Origin: Piezodorus guildinii
Taxonomy: Eukaryota; Arthropoda; Insecta; Hemiptera; Pentatomidae
Assembly: GCA_023052935.1 (NCBI GenBank)
Contig: CM041292.1
Location: forward strand, 39,687,639 to 39,751,638
Length of the DNA: 64,000 nucleotides
Direction of reading: 5' to 3'
A program made the translations under genes and the position numbers. Positions 1 to 13,052 of this stretch are shown one piece after another. The notes below the pieces were generated by a model. It ran no database searches and was not told the origin of the DNA. It was given only the letters and a program-made list of their open reading frames with translations. Position 1 is the stretch's first letter; every line of letters begins with the position of its first letter.

Positions 1-312
1 GAATATCTTCGTTTTTTATTTTTTCCCGTTTCTTGATAAACATTATACTCCTTAGTAGATGCATTTGCATTGTATTCAGCCTCAGATCAAGTTTTCTTGT
101 TAGTGCCCAGGTTTGGACCCCATAGAGAACCGCAGGATATACACATGTGGACAGTACTTTTGTTTTGAGATCCAGTGGTAGATTGTTTTTATATATTTTT
201 TGGAGAGACCAATATTTTCCCCATACCAGCTTGATTCTTCTTTCTTACTATTTTCCCTAAATGATATTTTTTGTCCTAAAAAAATATACTCCTCTACATA
301 ATCTATCATACT
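1..312 (-). pseudogene. RTE-like reverse transcriptase, C-terminal remnant
   Basis: Read on the minus strand, 309-100 gives VEEYIFLGQKISFRENSKKE, matching the V-D-E-Y-x-Y-L-G-Q-x-I-S segment just after the polymerase core in insect endonuclease-reverse transcriptases. A frameshift follows. The next frame (about 125-1) gives GVQTWALTRKLDLRLNT, QMHLLRSIMF and KKREKIKNEDI, the conserved thumb region. Truncated by the window edge. A dead RTE-type non-LTR fragment. Confidence 0.75.
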
Positions 313-326
313 ATTATTTGCATATA

Positions 327-452
327 TTGGGTTGTTTCACATAAAATGTCCGTTTATATAGTTTCTGAAATATATAAATGATTTTTTTAGGTCTCTGTTG
401 TTTTCTTCCAAATGTTTATATATTTAAAGTAAACAGTTACTAATGCTCTATA
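327..452 (+). mobile_element. Mariner 5' end fragment (TIR and subterminal region)
   Basis: From 327, TTGGGTTGTTTCACATAAAA is the reverse complement, with few changes, of the 3' end of the mariner at 59468-60359 (ends CAACCCAA). From 359 on (TAGTTTCTGAAATA) it follows the start of that copy for ~90 bases. A TA lies just before it at 325-326. The rest of the element and the 3' TIR are missing. Confidence 0.65.
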
Positions 453-1295
453 TCGGACATATATCGTCCGCAATTTGTAGGCTATTTAGCATTATACCAT
501 TGATGGATATTCCCAGGCTTTCCTAATTTAACTCCCTGAATAATTTATTTAAAACACAACTAAACAGAATTATTTAAAACTAATGTAAATAATATTGACA
601 ATTCATAAATATGCTACTGTATTGAAGAATGATCTTCGAATCTAATCAAGTCAATGACCATTGATGATTTCTAAATTATCCTTTATCTCTCTTGAAAAAC
701 ATATGAAGGACTCCATCTTAATGAGCGTCAAACATGGAATTTTCGCAAAAGACTGAAACTATAATTGAACTCTGATTCCTCTTTTACGCTCCATTAACAC
801 TTACTAAAAAGCTCTAATCTAGAACTTAACTATATGAGTAGTGTGTTAAGTGGAAGATAGCTTAAACGTATTTTTTTTGCATTTTTAATCTGTTTTATAA
901 AAAGAAGTGTGTGCCTTTTTATACATTTTTTTATTACACAGCAAAAAGAATCAAGGCCCAGCTATTAAATCTCGAATGAAAGTAAAAAATACAAACTTTA
1001 TTGATTTAACTGATAAGAGGATTAAGAAGAAAATTGCGGGAATAACAGAAAATAATCTTAAACTGATTCAAGTTTTATTTTAAAATAAAATATTTTTTTA
1101 TTCAATTTATCATAAAAGTGCAGCTCGATTAGCAAACCAGATCAATATCAAAGTTTAACGTCAAAATTATTCTGACAACTTCAGGGTTATAACGTCATGT
1201 ATGTGACATTTGCTAATAATATACCGTGAATTAGTCCTTCATGTATTATTCAAAAAAATTTCCCAAAGTACTATTTTTAAAAAATAATTCAATCC
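453..1295. other. AT-rich stretch with no recognised feature
   Basis: No open frame, hairpin or repeat I could match elsewhere in the window. Confidence 0.5.
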
Positions 1296-1299
1296 CTAT

Positions 1300-1790
1300 C
1301 CAGCTCCACTCATCCATACAACCCTCCTAGAAGGTTGAAACGGCAGTGGCCCCGAGACATATTGTAACATCTATTCTGGAGTTCTGACACTGGTCAGATT
1401 CTCCTCTCATGTGCGGTGTGATTGTGGCTGTGGCGCCCTCACTTAGCTTCCGCTGGCTCTCACCAGTGATGCGGCTGAGAGGGAGGCGCTGGGATCCTTT
1501 GGACTCTGCTTGACCTTCCACAAGTGGGGGGACAAGCCCCGTCTGGGGTTCCCGAGCTGATTGTAAATATTGTACATAGGTATGAATGTGACATGTTTTG
1601 TTTATTTTTTTGTTAACTTCATTTATTTGTATTTATTTTGTCTATAAATTTTGTTATTGTATACGTTTATTTATTTTGATTTTATTTTATGTAATTTGAC
1701 TCTCCTTTTGTTTATATTGTAAATATTGTATAAATCAGATCCTGTAGCACTATTATTATTGTCTATTATGACAAATTGTAATATATACGA

Positions 1791-1832
<42 letters not shown>
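1300..1832 (+). mobile_element. 5'-truncated non-LTR retrotransposon 3' end with poly(A)
   Basis: A GC-rich segment starting near 1300 contains GGCCCCGAGAC, shared with the 3' ends of the Jockey-like copies at 4905 and 26370. It then runs through an AT-rich 3' UTR into about 40 A residues (1793-1832). This is the form expected of an incomplete reverse-transcribed insertion. The antisense open frame at 1327-1521 lies inside it and is not a gene. Confidence 0.6.
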
Positions 1833-1834
<2 letters not shown>

Positions 1835-2129
1835 ATATTTCTGGTATGAATGAATAAATTCAGTTTAACCGATATCTAAATTAATGTAAATTCAAGAATT
1901 ATATTCCAATATATTTTACCTGGACCAAATAGTGTATATACCGGAGAACTATTCACAATCTGGAAAGTTATGACCATCATAATTAAACAAGAACACACAA
2001 ATCATCTGATAGTTACGGATTCTTTGTGCTCTCAAGGCAATAGAGAACAGGAATTCAAAAGATGTCTTGGTAAACAAAATCCAAATTCTTGAGTGAGAAT
2101 GCGTTTTTTCATGGAAAATAATACAGTTC

Positions 2130-2640
2130 TTATGGGTTCCATCTCATTTGGGCATTAGGAAAATTCCTGGAAGCTGACCAGGCTGCTAATGATGCTAGGG
2201 TTGAGGTAACCCGAGTCAATAAGACAACAGCCTCGGACTGGAAAAGCTATGTGAAGAAAATTATTTATGCTTCATGGGTCACTCGGAGGAGCAGAACGAA
2301 AGAAAAAATAGGAAAAATTAAAGAGACTCCTAAAGTCTGGAAAACTTCTAAAAAGAAAAATCGTCGGGAAGAAGTGGTCCTGGTCAGACCAAGAAGCGGA
2401 CACACAGCAATGACTCATACCTACCTTCTGAAGGGACTCCACCTACCGACCTGTAGGACGTGCCAGACTCCTCTGACCGTAGAGCATATCATCCTGCACT
2501 GCGAGGCCTACAACGGTGCAAGATGAGAATTCGACATGGGCGACAAACTTAGATAGTTAAAAAAAAAATGGTTCTGAGTGATTGTGAGATGTGTGTGCAA
2601 AAGCTATTAAAGTTTTTAAAGAAGTGTAAACTCTAAAATT
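2130..2640 (+). pseudogene. I/LOA-like non-LTR retrotransposon: RNase H and C-terminal zinc motif remnant
   Basis: Around 2137-2200 the three frames together spell WVPSHLGI and ADQAANDA, the end of a retrotransposon RNase H domain, with frameshifts. The frame from 2251 continues to RPRSGHTAMTHTYLLKG and CRTCQTPLTVEHIILHC, the C-x2-C-x7-H-x4-C motif seen at the C-terminus of these polyproteins. Past the stop at 2526 another frame gives KAIKVFKEV. RNase H points to the I/LOA group rather than Jockey. Not functional. Confidence 0.72.
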
Positions 2641-3099
2641 TGATATAGTTCATTATGCATTTGGACCAAAAGTTTATAATCCATTTTTGTGGTATAATGT
2701 TAAAAATTATGATCTAAAAAACAAAAATAAGTATGTATCATGCTAATAACCCTATAAGGGTAAATACATTTGTATAAATAATGAAATTCATTGGTTTATA
2801 TCAAAGCTTAAATGATACCATAGTATATGGTTACAATTTTGTGAACAAATTTCTATTATATTGTTTTTACATTATAGGTGATGTCTTACATGCTATAAAT
2901 AAAAATAAAAAAACGACAGTTACATTTTTTTTTTCTTTCAAATCTAGTTATATATGAAATGTAGAGTTATCTTAGTCCAATTGACTAAGTCCCGCAAAAA
3001 TGTTCTGTGTGTTTATGTATGATATGACTAGATCCAAAACGACTTATTGTATTTAACTGAAATTTCAAAAATTAGAATCGTATATTCCTGTGATCTTAC

Positions 3100-3464
3100 A
3101 GCATCTTTTTCAAGAAACTCGGCAAACCAGAAGTGCCACGTTATATTATACATTCTTATGACTTTCTTAAAAAACGGCTATAACGATTTTCATAAAAGTC
3201 GCTATATAGATGTATATAACTATATATAGATTTTAATGGGCTTTAACTTTAAGGGATTCCATTCTTATTGAAACGGTTTGACAGGGATCAGTTGCCTATA
3301 TCTGGTAAACTTCCTCTACTATTGATTTTGATGATTACGAAAATCTGAAAATATTTTTTGTTAGCGATGATAAAAAATGGGTGAATATGTAATATAAAAT
3401 AGTTTAATAGACACGTGAAGAAGAAAACACAAAAAGTAATTTTCTCGTTTATTTTTTTTTTCAG

Positions 3465-3522
<58 letters not shown>

Positions 3523-3920
3523 ATATGGACTTTGAGTACTAACTGAAGATAAAAAAAGAGAAAAAATATCATTACCCATAATTTTTTTTGAGCTAAGAAG
3601 GAAACTATAATAGGCGTATTATATACCCTTAGGGATCTAAGGATATTACAAAAAATATTATATACATAGTTGTGGAAGATAATGTAAAGTGACGAATAGG
3701 ACATAAACTCACTTCTGTATTATTACATTATTGTTCATAACAATTTTATATTGTGTAATCTAAAACATAGTTTTTCCAACAAAAATAAATACAAATCATT
3801 GAACATTTTTCAAATTTGACTTTATTTAATAGTTCTTAAGTTCGTTTTAAAAAACCAAGGAAAGTGAATGTCGTGTGTCGCCTGTACCAGATTTTTTACA
3901 TTTTCTTTTGAAATCATTGC
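3100..3920 (+). repeat. Dispersed repeat family D, copy 1
   Basis: Contains AAACGGCTATAACGATTTTC (from 3172) and, 680 bases on, a segment with GGAAAGTGAATGTCGTGTGT. The same ordered pair occurs at 23640 and 23873; the second block recurs inverted at 50290 and 51220. A TA microsatellite interrupts it. Coding capacity: none. Boundaries approximate. Confidence 0.5.
3466..3519. repeat. (TA)n microsatellite
   Basis: About 27 uninterrupted TA units. Open frames here encode only Ile-Tyr runs. Confidence 0.95.
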
Positions 3921-4016
3921 AAAACGACATACCTTTAAATTAATAAAAACAGTGGTGATTGACATAACAGACGTAGAAATGACTGCATATATTTGATAAG
4001 GTTACCTTTATAAACA

Positions 4017-4096
<80 letters not shown>
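4017..4096. repeat. (TG)n(TA)n microsatellite
   Basis: Short TG run followed by about 35 TA units. Confidence 0.95.
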
Positions 4097-4099
<3 letters not shown>

Positions 4100-4904
4100 G
4101 AGTAAATACAGTAATAGAATAAAACAAATTAAATATGTACAACTAATTGTAAATAAAAAAAACTTAAAAAAGAGATTTTATGATTATTATTTATTAAATT
4201 AATGAAGCAATTATTATTAATTAATGTGTAGGTACCATATTATTATCCTGACGTATACTATCGATGCTCATACATATTCATCATTACTTAACTTTTTTTA
4301 TAATCGGAATTTATAGCATGCTTAATTGGCGTTTTAAGGGCTAAAGTAATTATGGATAAAACAAGGATGGTCATTTTATTTACTCCTAAATATTCCATTC
4401 GCTTCTAAGAAATCATTAAATCCATACATTGGACTAGTTACTCGTTATGAATCAAAGTGGAAAAAAACAACACAATTGTTAAATTACATAATAAGTATTA
4501 TGCAAAATAGTCGATGGCTACAGGTTTTTATAGAAAATAAAAAAGGATTCTTCCCGGAAACTCTTTCGCACTGATGAAAGATATCCAATTAATAAAGCGA
4601 TTCTTCAGAAATAAATTAAATAAGGAAATTCTTATAATAAGATAAGCCTTAAGAGTTTTAGATTTTTAAAAAATACTCAAATATAAAATTAAATATAGTT
4701 ATAATAAATTTAAAAAAAAAAGGTTCTGCAACTGTTTCACCGCTACCATAAGACTTATCTAAATTGAAATTAGAGAATTTTAATGATTAATATTTCTCTA
4801 TTTTTATGAAGGTGATTAAAATCTTCTAAATGATTCAGAAGTAGTTCTCACTAATATCCAACCAATTCCTTCATATATTTAAATTCCTAGTATTTAAAAT
4901 GATA
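4097..4904. other. AT-rich stretch with no recognised feature
   Basis: No open frames or matches to other repeats seen. Confidence 0.5.
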
Positions 4905-5131
4905 AAGCTAAACGCTAGCTTCCTCTACCATTCCTGACAATCCTCCGAGGCGTCTGAAAAGAAGATGGCCTCGAGACCTTCTATTGTAGATTACCTAGTG
5001 GAGTGTTGCCAATGGGCATATTCTCTCATGTCTTTTCATGTATATTATCTATATTATGAGCCAATTTACTTGATGTATTTACTAATACAGTTGTAAATTT
5101 CAATAAATAAATAAATAAAAAAAAAAAAAAA
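4905..5131 (+). mobile_element. Jockey-like family 1, 3' UTR-only copy
   Basis: The sequence from CTCCGAGGCGTCTGAAAAGA through CTTGATGTATT and CAGTTGTAAAT to an A-rich tail (AATAAATAAATAAA then 14 A) matches the 3' ends of the copies at 25995-26545 and 56718-57095. A strongly 5'-truncated insertion. Confidence 0.7.
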
Positions 5132-6227
5132 CATCTTTGAAATACTTAAAACGTATTTTTAGCAGTATTGAGTGTTAGTTGTAGTAAGCTCTGAGGGGCT
5201 TGAACTGCTGCATTATTTGTTTTTGCAATTTTTAATTTTTTTTACTTGTTTATTGGACAAAAAAGGAGATAATAAAACAATTTTCAGCAGGAATTTCGGA
5301 TTTTACCACGGGATAATTATTACGAAACCGCAATAAATTCTGTTGGTATATATTTTATTTATGTTATTTAAAAGTAAAATGATGAATGAAAAAAGTTATA
5401 TTTAAAAAAGGAAATCGAATTTAAAACTATTTTGGTTTTTACAATAAAAAATTTTTTTTTTTTTTTTTTTTGAAAAGGATTATAACAAAAAAGGTAAGTA
5501 CTATAATTCCAACGTAAGATACCTGAAAAGGTTGAACGATTCGAATTCAATTGTAATGTAGCTTACATTGTAAATTGTTGGTTATAGATAAATAAAGAGA
5601 TCAGGAAAACAAAAGGTTATATCTTTGAAATAAGATAATAAAGTTTTTATTATAGTCATTATAATTTAATGAAAGATCCTTTGTAATTGATGCTTTCCCC
5701 GAAAAGTTTACAATTACCAATTTTGTTTCTTTAGCCTCTTGAATAAAGTTATATAGAAATAACTTTTCAGTGTCTGAAAAATGTCTCGTTATATTGTGAG
5801 AGCAGATACTGAACCTTAAGTGGAACAAAAATGTTTATTAGACCCATACTCGGATTCTCAACGGTAAGGGAAGAAAATCAAATTTTGAGTGTTTTCATAA
5901 GGAAATTTCAAATATATCAACTTCATAAGCAATCACAGGTAAAAAGGTGGTACCAAATAAAATAAGACAGTTTTTTCCAGAAGGATAAGATGCCAAACCC
6001 TCGAAGCAAGAAATTAAGTGTCGCACGTCATTTTTATTTATATTCGGACATTTCAAAGAGCTATTACTCTTCTACTGCTAGATTCTATATTTTCTGGATC
6101 TCAGAAAAACTTCTTCATTTAATTAGATACTTAATGGATCAGATCAAGGATGAGAGGAGGCAAAACTAAAAAAAAAAAAAAAATGACAAAAAGGGAATTG
6201 TGTTTTATATGTGTCTCATTGACCTTG
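5132..6227. other. AT-rich stretch with no recognised feature
   Basis: Homopolymer runs (T tract near 5453) but no supported gene. Open frames at 5368 and 5601 on the minus strand have no recognisable domain. Confidence 0.45.
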
Positions 6228-6690
6228 AAGTATGGTGTCAGAATTGGAGAATCAAAATCAATTCCAACAAATCCCACCAAATTACCCTGCCCTACAGTGT
6301 CCTTTAACAATATCCCGCTAGTCCCTGTTGAACAGATTCGCTATCTAGGACTCCTACTTGACAAACGACTAACTTGAAATCCGCACGCAAGACTGAAACG
6401 ACAAGAAACTGCCCAACGCTTTCGCTTAGTTCAACACTTACTGGCCAGACGCTCTAATCTTCCACTTAAAAAGGCTCATCTATATTACCATTTGGTACTT
6501 AGTACCATTTGGAGTTGAGCTTTGGGGCTCTACTAAACCATCAAATTCTTCCCGTATTCAATCCCTACAATCCAAAATCCTTCGAAAAATCCTCAATGCT
6601 CCTTACTTTGTCACCAACAAACTCATCCATAAAGACCTTAATGTTCCATTTGTTGCTGATTTGGCCCATGCCATATGATTTATTTATTTA
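6228..6690 (+). pseudogene. Jockey-like family 1 reverse transcriptase, C-terminal fragment
   Basis: The first frame gives PLVPVEQIRYLGLLLDKRLT, the conserved Y-L-G-x2-L-D-x2-L segment downstream of the polymerase core, then a stop. Reading continues through RLKRQETAQRFRLVQHLL. After a frameshift comes ELWGSTKPSNSSRIQSLQSK, ILRKILNAPYFVTNKLIHKD and LNVPFVADLA. The latter is nearly identical to the copy at 26092. Stops and frameshifts make it dead; the 3' UTR is missing. Confidence 0.8.
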
Positions 6691-7921
6691 ATTTTTTTTT
6701 AATGAGAATGTTTGTATCATAGTTTTATAATTAAACAAGGTTACTGGAATTTTCGGTAGAGTATTTAATCAAATTATGAACGTATATAAATGAAAAACGT
6801 TAAAAAAGAAAGTGTTAAGAACCGAAATTTGGATTATTATTTGGAACATGCGATCTTTATGCAGTAGCCTAATTGTACTATACAGGCTGCCGCTTGAAGA
6901 CAGTCATAGAAGATATGTTATTCATTAATCAAATTCCAAGTGTACCCGCCCCAGCTTTTGGATGAGGTGTCATTTATGTTAAAAAAAACCTCTGTCTACC
7001 ATGTGGTAACCGGTTTAGAGTTTAATAATTTGGAAGTTTTAATATATTGTAAAGAAAAGTGCAATAAGCAAGAAAATATGTTAATTTTATGACGTCTATT
7101 CATTATTATATTTAATCATTAGGAAAAATGAAAAATATTACGAAACCATTGGTTCAGTTTATTTTATTGTCATTTTAAAGTAAAGCATATTTATTACATA
7201 GTAAACAAAAAAAAATTAATTTCCCATATAAACAAACATTGATTGATATGTATCTATTCAAACACTACAAAAATAACAACTGTTTCCTATTATATTCGTT
7301 TCATTACTGTTTTCTATTTCTAACGAATAATTTAAATTTCATTTTTAAAGTTCAATCAAGTTTTCATTGGAATCCCATTAAGTTTACAGTGATAAGCCTG
7401 TTTTCCTAAATCAATATAAAATTGGAAATAATTAAAATGTTAGTTTATAGATTTGTAACAATTTACCATTGATATTAACATATTATTTACAAATAGGTAC
7501 GTAATACTGTTTCTAAAATTTTGAGCTCTGAATGGAACAATATAACCTACACGATCCTGAACGGCGGTGGCTATGTTAACTATTGTAACCTTCCTTTTTC
7601 CTAATAAAGCATCTTCATAACTTTATGAGCTTACAACAACTTTGTATTAACTTGTACGAGTTTTTTTATTGCATATATATTTTTTTTTTTTAATCTTGCG
7701 CTTTCCAACGGTATATTATACGTCTATGATACCACTTATATTTCAGGAATAATGTTTTGATGACTTGGTTACAGAAAATTCATGTTTAAAGAAAAGCTAA
7801 ATTACAATGAATTTTACTTATAAACCTTCAATAAAGAATGCTCTAAATGATAGTAAAAATCTTTCTTGTAGTTTAATGGAGTACTTCATGTAGTTCACAC
7901 AAACCAAAATAATTTTATATA
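6691..7921. other. AT-rich stretch, mostly unassigned
   Basis: Bases ~7670-7780 (CTTTCCAACGGTATATTATA) resemble part of dispersed repeat family D (compare 51620). Otherwise nothing recognised. Confidence 0.4.
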
Positions 7922-7929
7922 TAGCATTT

Positions 7930-8020
7930 CCAAGTCAATTGTAACCTTTTCCAAGTCAAATGTAACTTTTTCCAAGTCAAATGTAACCTTTTCCAAGTCA
8001 AATGCCACCTTTTTCTTCAC
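7930..8020. repeat. 21-bp terminal subrepeats, copy 1 left arm
   Basis: About four units of the form TTTTCCAAGTCAAATGTAACC. Fewer units than the right arm (about eight), so the arms have changed in length independently. Confidence 0.85.
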
Positions 8021-8269
8021 TTCTAGCCTTAAACATTCCGTTTTATTTATTTATTTATTGAAAAATAATTAGTTTAATTAACATTATGACTTTTTTAATA
8101 ATTTTGGCATATAATAATTGATTATTTTTTTGGGTCTCTTAGATATTTGATATCAAGTTCTGTTTTTTACTAGCTAATATTTAAAAAAATTAATTATCGT
8201 CTATTTAGTTATATGATAGTTGTTGATTTTGATTTTTTAGAGAGGAGGGGTAGTTTTTTGGAATAATTA

Positions 8270-9025
8270 ATGTGTTTTCGGGTATTATAATTAAATTTTT
8301 CGAGCTGTATTTTTTATCGCTCGCGTGCATTTTAACTCGCATTAAATTTTAATGTTTTTTATTGATATAGGGATAAATTAATGTGCTTTCGGGTGGTTAT
8401 GATTAGGTTTTTTGAGCTGTATCTTTTATCGGTCATGCGTATTTCAACTCGCATTTACTTTTAATGTTTTTTATTGATATAGGGATTAATTATTTTGCTT
8501 TCGGGTGGTTATGATAAGGTTTTTCGAGCTGTATTTTTTTCGCTCGCGCTTATTTTAACTAAAATTTACTTTGTATGTGTTTTATTGATATAGGGATTAA
8601 TTAATGTGCTTTCGGGTGGTTATGATTACGTTTTTCGAGCTGTATTTTTTATCGCTCATGCGTATTTCAACTCGCATTTACTTTTAATGTATTTTATTGA
8701 TATAGGGATTACTTAATGTTCTTTCGGGTGGTTATGATTACGTTTTTCGAGCTGTATTTTTTATCGCTCATGCGTATTTCAACTCGCATTTACTTTTAAT
8801 GTTTTTTATTGATATAGGGATTAATTATTTTGCTTTCGGGTGGTTATGATAAGGTTTTTCGAGCTGTATTTTTTTCGCTCGCGCTTATTTTAACTAAAAT
8901 TTACTTTTTATGTGTTTTATTGATATAGGGATTAATTAATGTGCTTTTGGGTGGTTATGATTACGTTTTTGAGCTGTATCTTTTATCGCTTATGCGTATT
9001 TCAATTCGGATTTACTTTTGATATT
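8270..9025. repeat. ~112-bp tandem array, copy 1 left arm
   Basis: About seven to eight units recognisable by CTTTCGGGTGGTTATGAT, CGAGCTGTATTTTTTATCGC and TATTGATATAGGGATTAATT. Units differ by a few per cent and some are more diverged (8530-8580). Confidence 0.85.
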
Positions 9026-9749
9026 TTTAATTGTTATAGACGTTTGTAATTATCTTTTCGGGTTTTGTGATTACGTTTTTTGAGCTGTTTTTATTGTCGC
9101 TTGCTCTCATTTAAACTTGCATTTGCAGTGGTCCCTCTTTGTTTTTGTTTTAGGGGATTCTCATAACGTGTTTTGAACTTTATTCTTTTATGCGCTTGGG
9201 AATTTCTACAAACCGTAGGTATTATGTTATAATATGATGTAAAAAATATTTATTGTTTATTTGCAGGATCTGATTACATTTTTGATTTGGACGTTACATC
9301 GCGATTGCGAATTCTTCTAGATCACTTTTCATTTAAGTTAAAATGTGCACTAGCTATAAATAAATGTCATAAACTCTATTAGTATTCCTGAAAACACTAT
9401 AAACGATCCCTCTATCAAATATTTATGAAATAGAAACAGTAACTTAAAATGAGTAAAAGCGATAACAAATTTGGTTCAAATAATGTTATCAGAACACCCG
9501 AAAATAGAATAAACGATTCCTCAATTAAATTATCAAATAATAGTAAGACCGAGTTAGGAAGCGGATCCTTTAAAAAGATTTAGTTGAAAAAAATTACTCA
9601 GGACGCTAGAAAAGGAACTATAACTAATCCTTTTATAAAATAATAATAATAATAAAAAAAACCTAAACGATGTATATTCCAGCAACGTTATAATGAGAAC
9701 CAAAAACAAAACAATCAATCCCAATATCAATAAAAAAATATCAAAAATA

Positions 9750-10500
9750 AAGGCGAGTTGAAATCCGAACCAGTGATAATAACATAGCTTTTAAACATTT
9801 TCATAACCCCGCGAAAGCACAAGGATAGATCTCTATAAAAATAAAAAGATTAAAAGTAAATAGAAGTTGAAATACGCATGAGCAATAAAACATACAGCTC
9901 GAAAAACGTAATCATAACCACCCGAAAGAACATTAAGTAATCCCTATATCAATAAAAAACATTAAAAGTAAATGCGAGTTGAAATACGCATGAGCGATAA
10001 AAACTACAGCTCGAAAAACGTAATCATAACCACCCGAAAGCACATTAATTAATCCCTATATCAATAAAACACATACAAAGTAAATTTTAGTTAAAATAAG
10101 CGCGAGCGAAAAAAATACAGCTCGAAAAACCTTATCATAACCACCCGAAAGCAAAATAATTAATCCCTATATCAATAAAAAACATTAAAAGTAAATGCGA
10201 GTTGAAATACGCATGACCGATAAAAGATACAGCTCAAAAAACCTAATCATAACCACCCGAAAGCACATTAATTAATCCCTATATCAATAAAAAACATTAA
10301 AAGTAAATGCGAGTTGAAATACGCATGACCGATAAAAGATACAGCTCAAAAAACCTAATCATAACCACCCGAAAGCACATTAATTAATCCCTATATCAAT
10401 AAAAAACATTAAAATTTAATGCGAGTTAAAATGCACGCGAGCGATAAAAAATACAGCTCGAAAAATTTAATTATAATACCCGAAAACACATTAATTATTC
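9750..10500. repeat. ~112-bp tandem array, copy 1 right arm
   Basis: Reverse complement of the left array, seven units. Spacing measured between GCGAGTTGAAATACGCATGA occurrences at 10197 and 10309 is 112 bp. Confidence 0.85.
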
Positions 10501-10740
10501 CAAAAAACTACCCCTCCTCTCTAAAAAATCAAAATCAACAACTATCATAAAACTAAATAGACGATAATTAATTTTTTTAAATATTAGCTAGTAAAAAACA
10601 GAACTTGATATCAAATATCTAACAGACCCAAAAAAAATATCAATTATTATATGCCAAAATTATTAAAAAAGTCATAATGTTAATTAAACTAATTATTTTT
10701 CAATAAATAAATAAATAAAACGGAATATTTAAGGCTAGAA

Positions 10741-11034
<294 letters not shown>

Positions 11035-11345
11035 CAACCTGAGGAAAGGCAGATAAAAGGCTTTTATGCTAGTTACTACTGTGCTGAGAAAATTAACCCT
11101 ATCTAGAGCAATACATACATATTTTCTTTGTTTGTATAATTTTTCATTTTTGGAAATCTGTATTTTCGAAAAATTGCATTGTTACTCGAAAAGAGGCGAT
11201 ACCAGGGTTCTTTAAGAGGCGTTAACCTTCAGGCTTTGGTGATAAAAACTTGTTCTCGTTCTGGTCCCTCGCTGGAAAAGCTTTGTTCCTTATTTAGAAG
11301 GGCTGGAGCCATTTTTAGCATTCACAGTTTAAATTGTATAAGAGT

Positions 11346-11403
11346 GCGTGAAAATAGGGATTGTAAATAATATTTATACATTATTTACAATCCTTATTTT
11401 CGT
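11346..11403. repeat. Short hairpin
   Basis: Arms GAAAATAGGGATTGTAAATA and its complement near 11381-11401 flank a loop of about eight bases, with one mismatch. No gene context. Confidence 0.5.
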
Positions 11404-11629
11404 GTTTCTATTATTTTGTTTATGTATACAATGACATTGGAAAGAGGACATAATACCAGAAGAATAAACAAATATTGGCTGCGTAAACTGATACATATAA
11501 TAATTAAAAATATTGATACACTACAATTTTCAAGGTTTCTTGAAAACAAAATTAGAGCATGTATAAAAAATAATCTATTTTTTTTAAAGCAGACTCGGAT
11601 AATAAAATATGTAAATTAAGATATCTATT

Positions 11630-12060
11630 TAGATTTTGGAATGATTTTTGATATTAGCCTATTTATTTTAGATATAGAGCATTCGCATAATATGTTGTAA
11701 ATAGTTTTGTCGTCGAGGTTATTTTAATTTTCTAATTTTTCAACATGTAAAAAATTCATATTATTAGTTATTTTTGTAATTGTTTGGATAATGATATTGT
11801 ATGTAAAACGGATCAAAGTCACAAAATATACCAAATATTTTTTAAATTTTAGAAATATATCATGAATATGCCATGTTTAGCTTAAAATTCCTCTTGAGAA
11901 ATGACGACTATTTCTTCTTGATAAGTTAATATATAAATCTGTTTCATCTTCAACAATCAGCCTTCAAAACATTTTTTTTTACTAGCGTAATTATTTTAGT
12001 TATAGTGGATTCGCATACTTTATCGTGGTATTGTCGTCCGAGATATTTTATTTTATTAAT
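11630..12060 (+). repeat. Imperfect direct repeat of ~345 bp
   Basis: The block with TTCGCATAATATGTTG and TTTTGTCGTCGAGG near 11680 recurs as TTCGCATACTTTATCG and ATTGTCGTCCGAG near 12010. The segment with TTTCTTCTTGATAAG (11910) recurs at 13905 as TTTCTTCTCGATAAG. Low-copy diverged repeat, no coding content. Confidence 0.45.
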
Positions 12061-12194
12061 TATATGTAATGAGACCTTGATTTCCAAAAAGAACTAAAGG
12101 AATTTTTTTACGAAATTGATACTATGACATATTTGTATTCTCCCCATTTATTTTACCTAAATCGTCTATTTAATTTTATCCAATGAACTCTGAA

Positions 12195-13052
12195 TTCCTT
12201 TAAAAATTCGATTTAGAAATACAACTTCCTGAAGATAAAAACCACAGGATAGTCGTGAAAAATCTCCATCACACTACAATTATTTTGGAAATAAAAAAAG
12301 ATAGTGAAAAATATGGTTATAATGTTGTAAACATCACTAGTGTTATTTCTAGGTTAAAAAACCCACTCCTCATGTTTTTCGTTGACATCACCAAATCAAC
12401 CTACAATGAAAACAATTTTGAGATTCAATCTATATTTTACAAAAAAATAAGAGTAGAAGAACCCAGAAAAAGAAGAGTCATACCACAGTGTATTAGGTGC
12501 CAGCAGTACGGTCACACGAAGACGTACTGTAACCACCCTCTACGTTGTGTAAGATGTGGTCTTAGCCACGACAGCGCAACTTGTACAAAGGAAAGAGAAA
12601 CACCAGCGAGCGACATGCGCCAACTGCCAGGGGAGCATCCAGCCAACTACCGTGGGTTCCAAGTTCTGAAGTTGAGGATTCAACGAACTTCTCGAACGTA
12701 ACGCTCCGAACGACCTCATCCTCCACCACGAAATTTCGACGAATTTTCTGATCTTCGTCAAAAAACATCAACCTACCCACCAGCTCATAATAATGGTACA
12801 CAGATAGAGTTGCCAGTTCAGCAGCTGAGAGCTCCGACTCGACAGGAACCAGAACTCCAGCCACTTGAACCACCACTCCAGCCATTGAGACCACCAATCC
12901 AGTCTCTGGTACCACCGAACCAGCCACGGAAATCATCAGCCCTCCAGATGGGACCAAATCACGCTTTTCCACCTTCTAACAACGAACCAACAGGCTCGGG
13001 TGTGAGGAGGGAAATACCACAGCAGCCGTCTTCAGGTGAAAATTCATCTTAA
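12195..13052 (+). pseudogene. Jockey-like retrotransposon ORF1 (gag-like, zinc knuckles)
   Basis: A single-stranded nucleic-acid-binding ORF1 protein of a non-LTR element, cytoplasmic RNP component in the family. Translation from about 12200 gives LPEDKNHRIVVKNLHHTT, PLLMFFVDITKSTYNENN and EPRKRRVIPQCIRCQQYGHT, then two CCHC knuckles: CIRCQQYGHTKTYC and CVRCGLSHDSATC (C-x2-C-x4-H-x4-C). A third knuckle region is damaged: its cysteines (TCANCQG) lie in the +1 frame while HPANYRGF is in the main frame, implying compensating indels. A stop at about 12700 cuts the frame. Another frame then continues a Pro/Gln-rich tail (PPLQPLRPPIQSLVPP) to 13052. ORF2 is absent. Confidence 0.82.

Noticed and set aside
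3361..3704. Minus-strand open frames over the TA microsatellite
   Set aside because: They encode runs of Ile-Tyr created by the repeat. Same for 10741-11106, 15477-15713 and 42368-42595 where they cross TA tracts.
9750..10500. CRISPR-like or centromeric satellite array
   Set aside because: The ~112-bp units have no variable spacers and are confined to arms of a bounded inverted-repeat element present twice.
12562..12972. 136-codon minus-strand frame opposite ORF1
   Set aside because: It mirrors the Pro/Gln-rich ORF1 tail and zinc-knuckle region on the other strand; no domain of its own.
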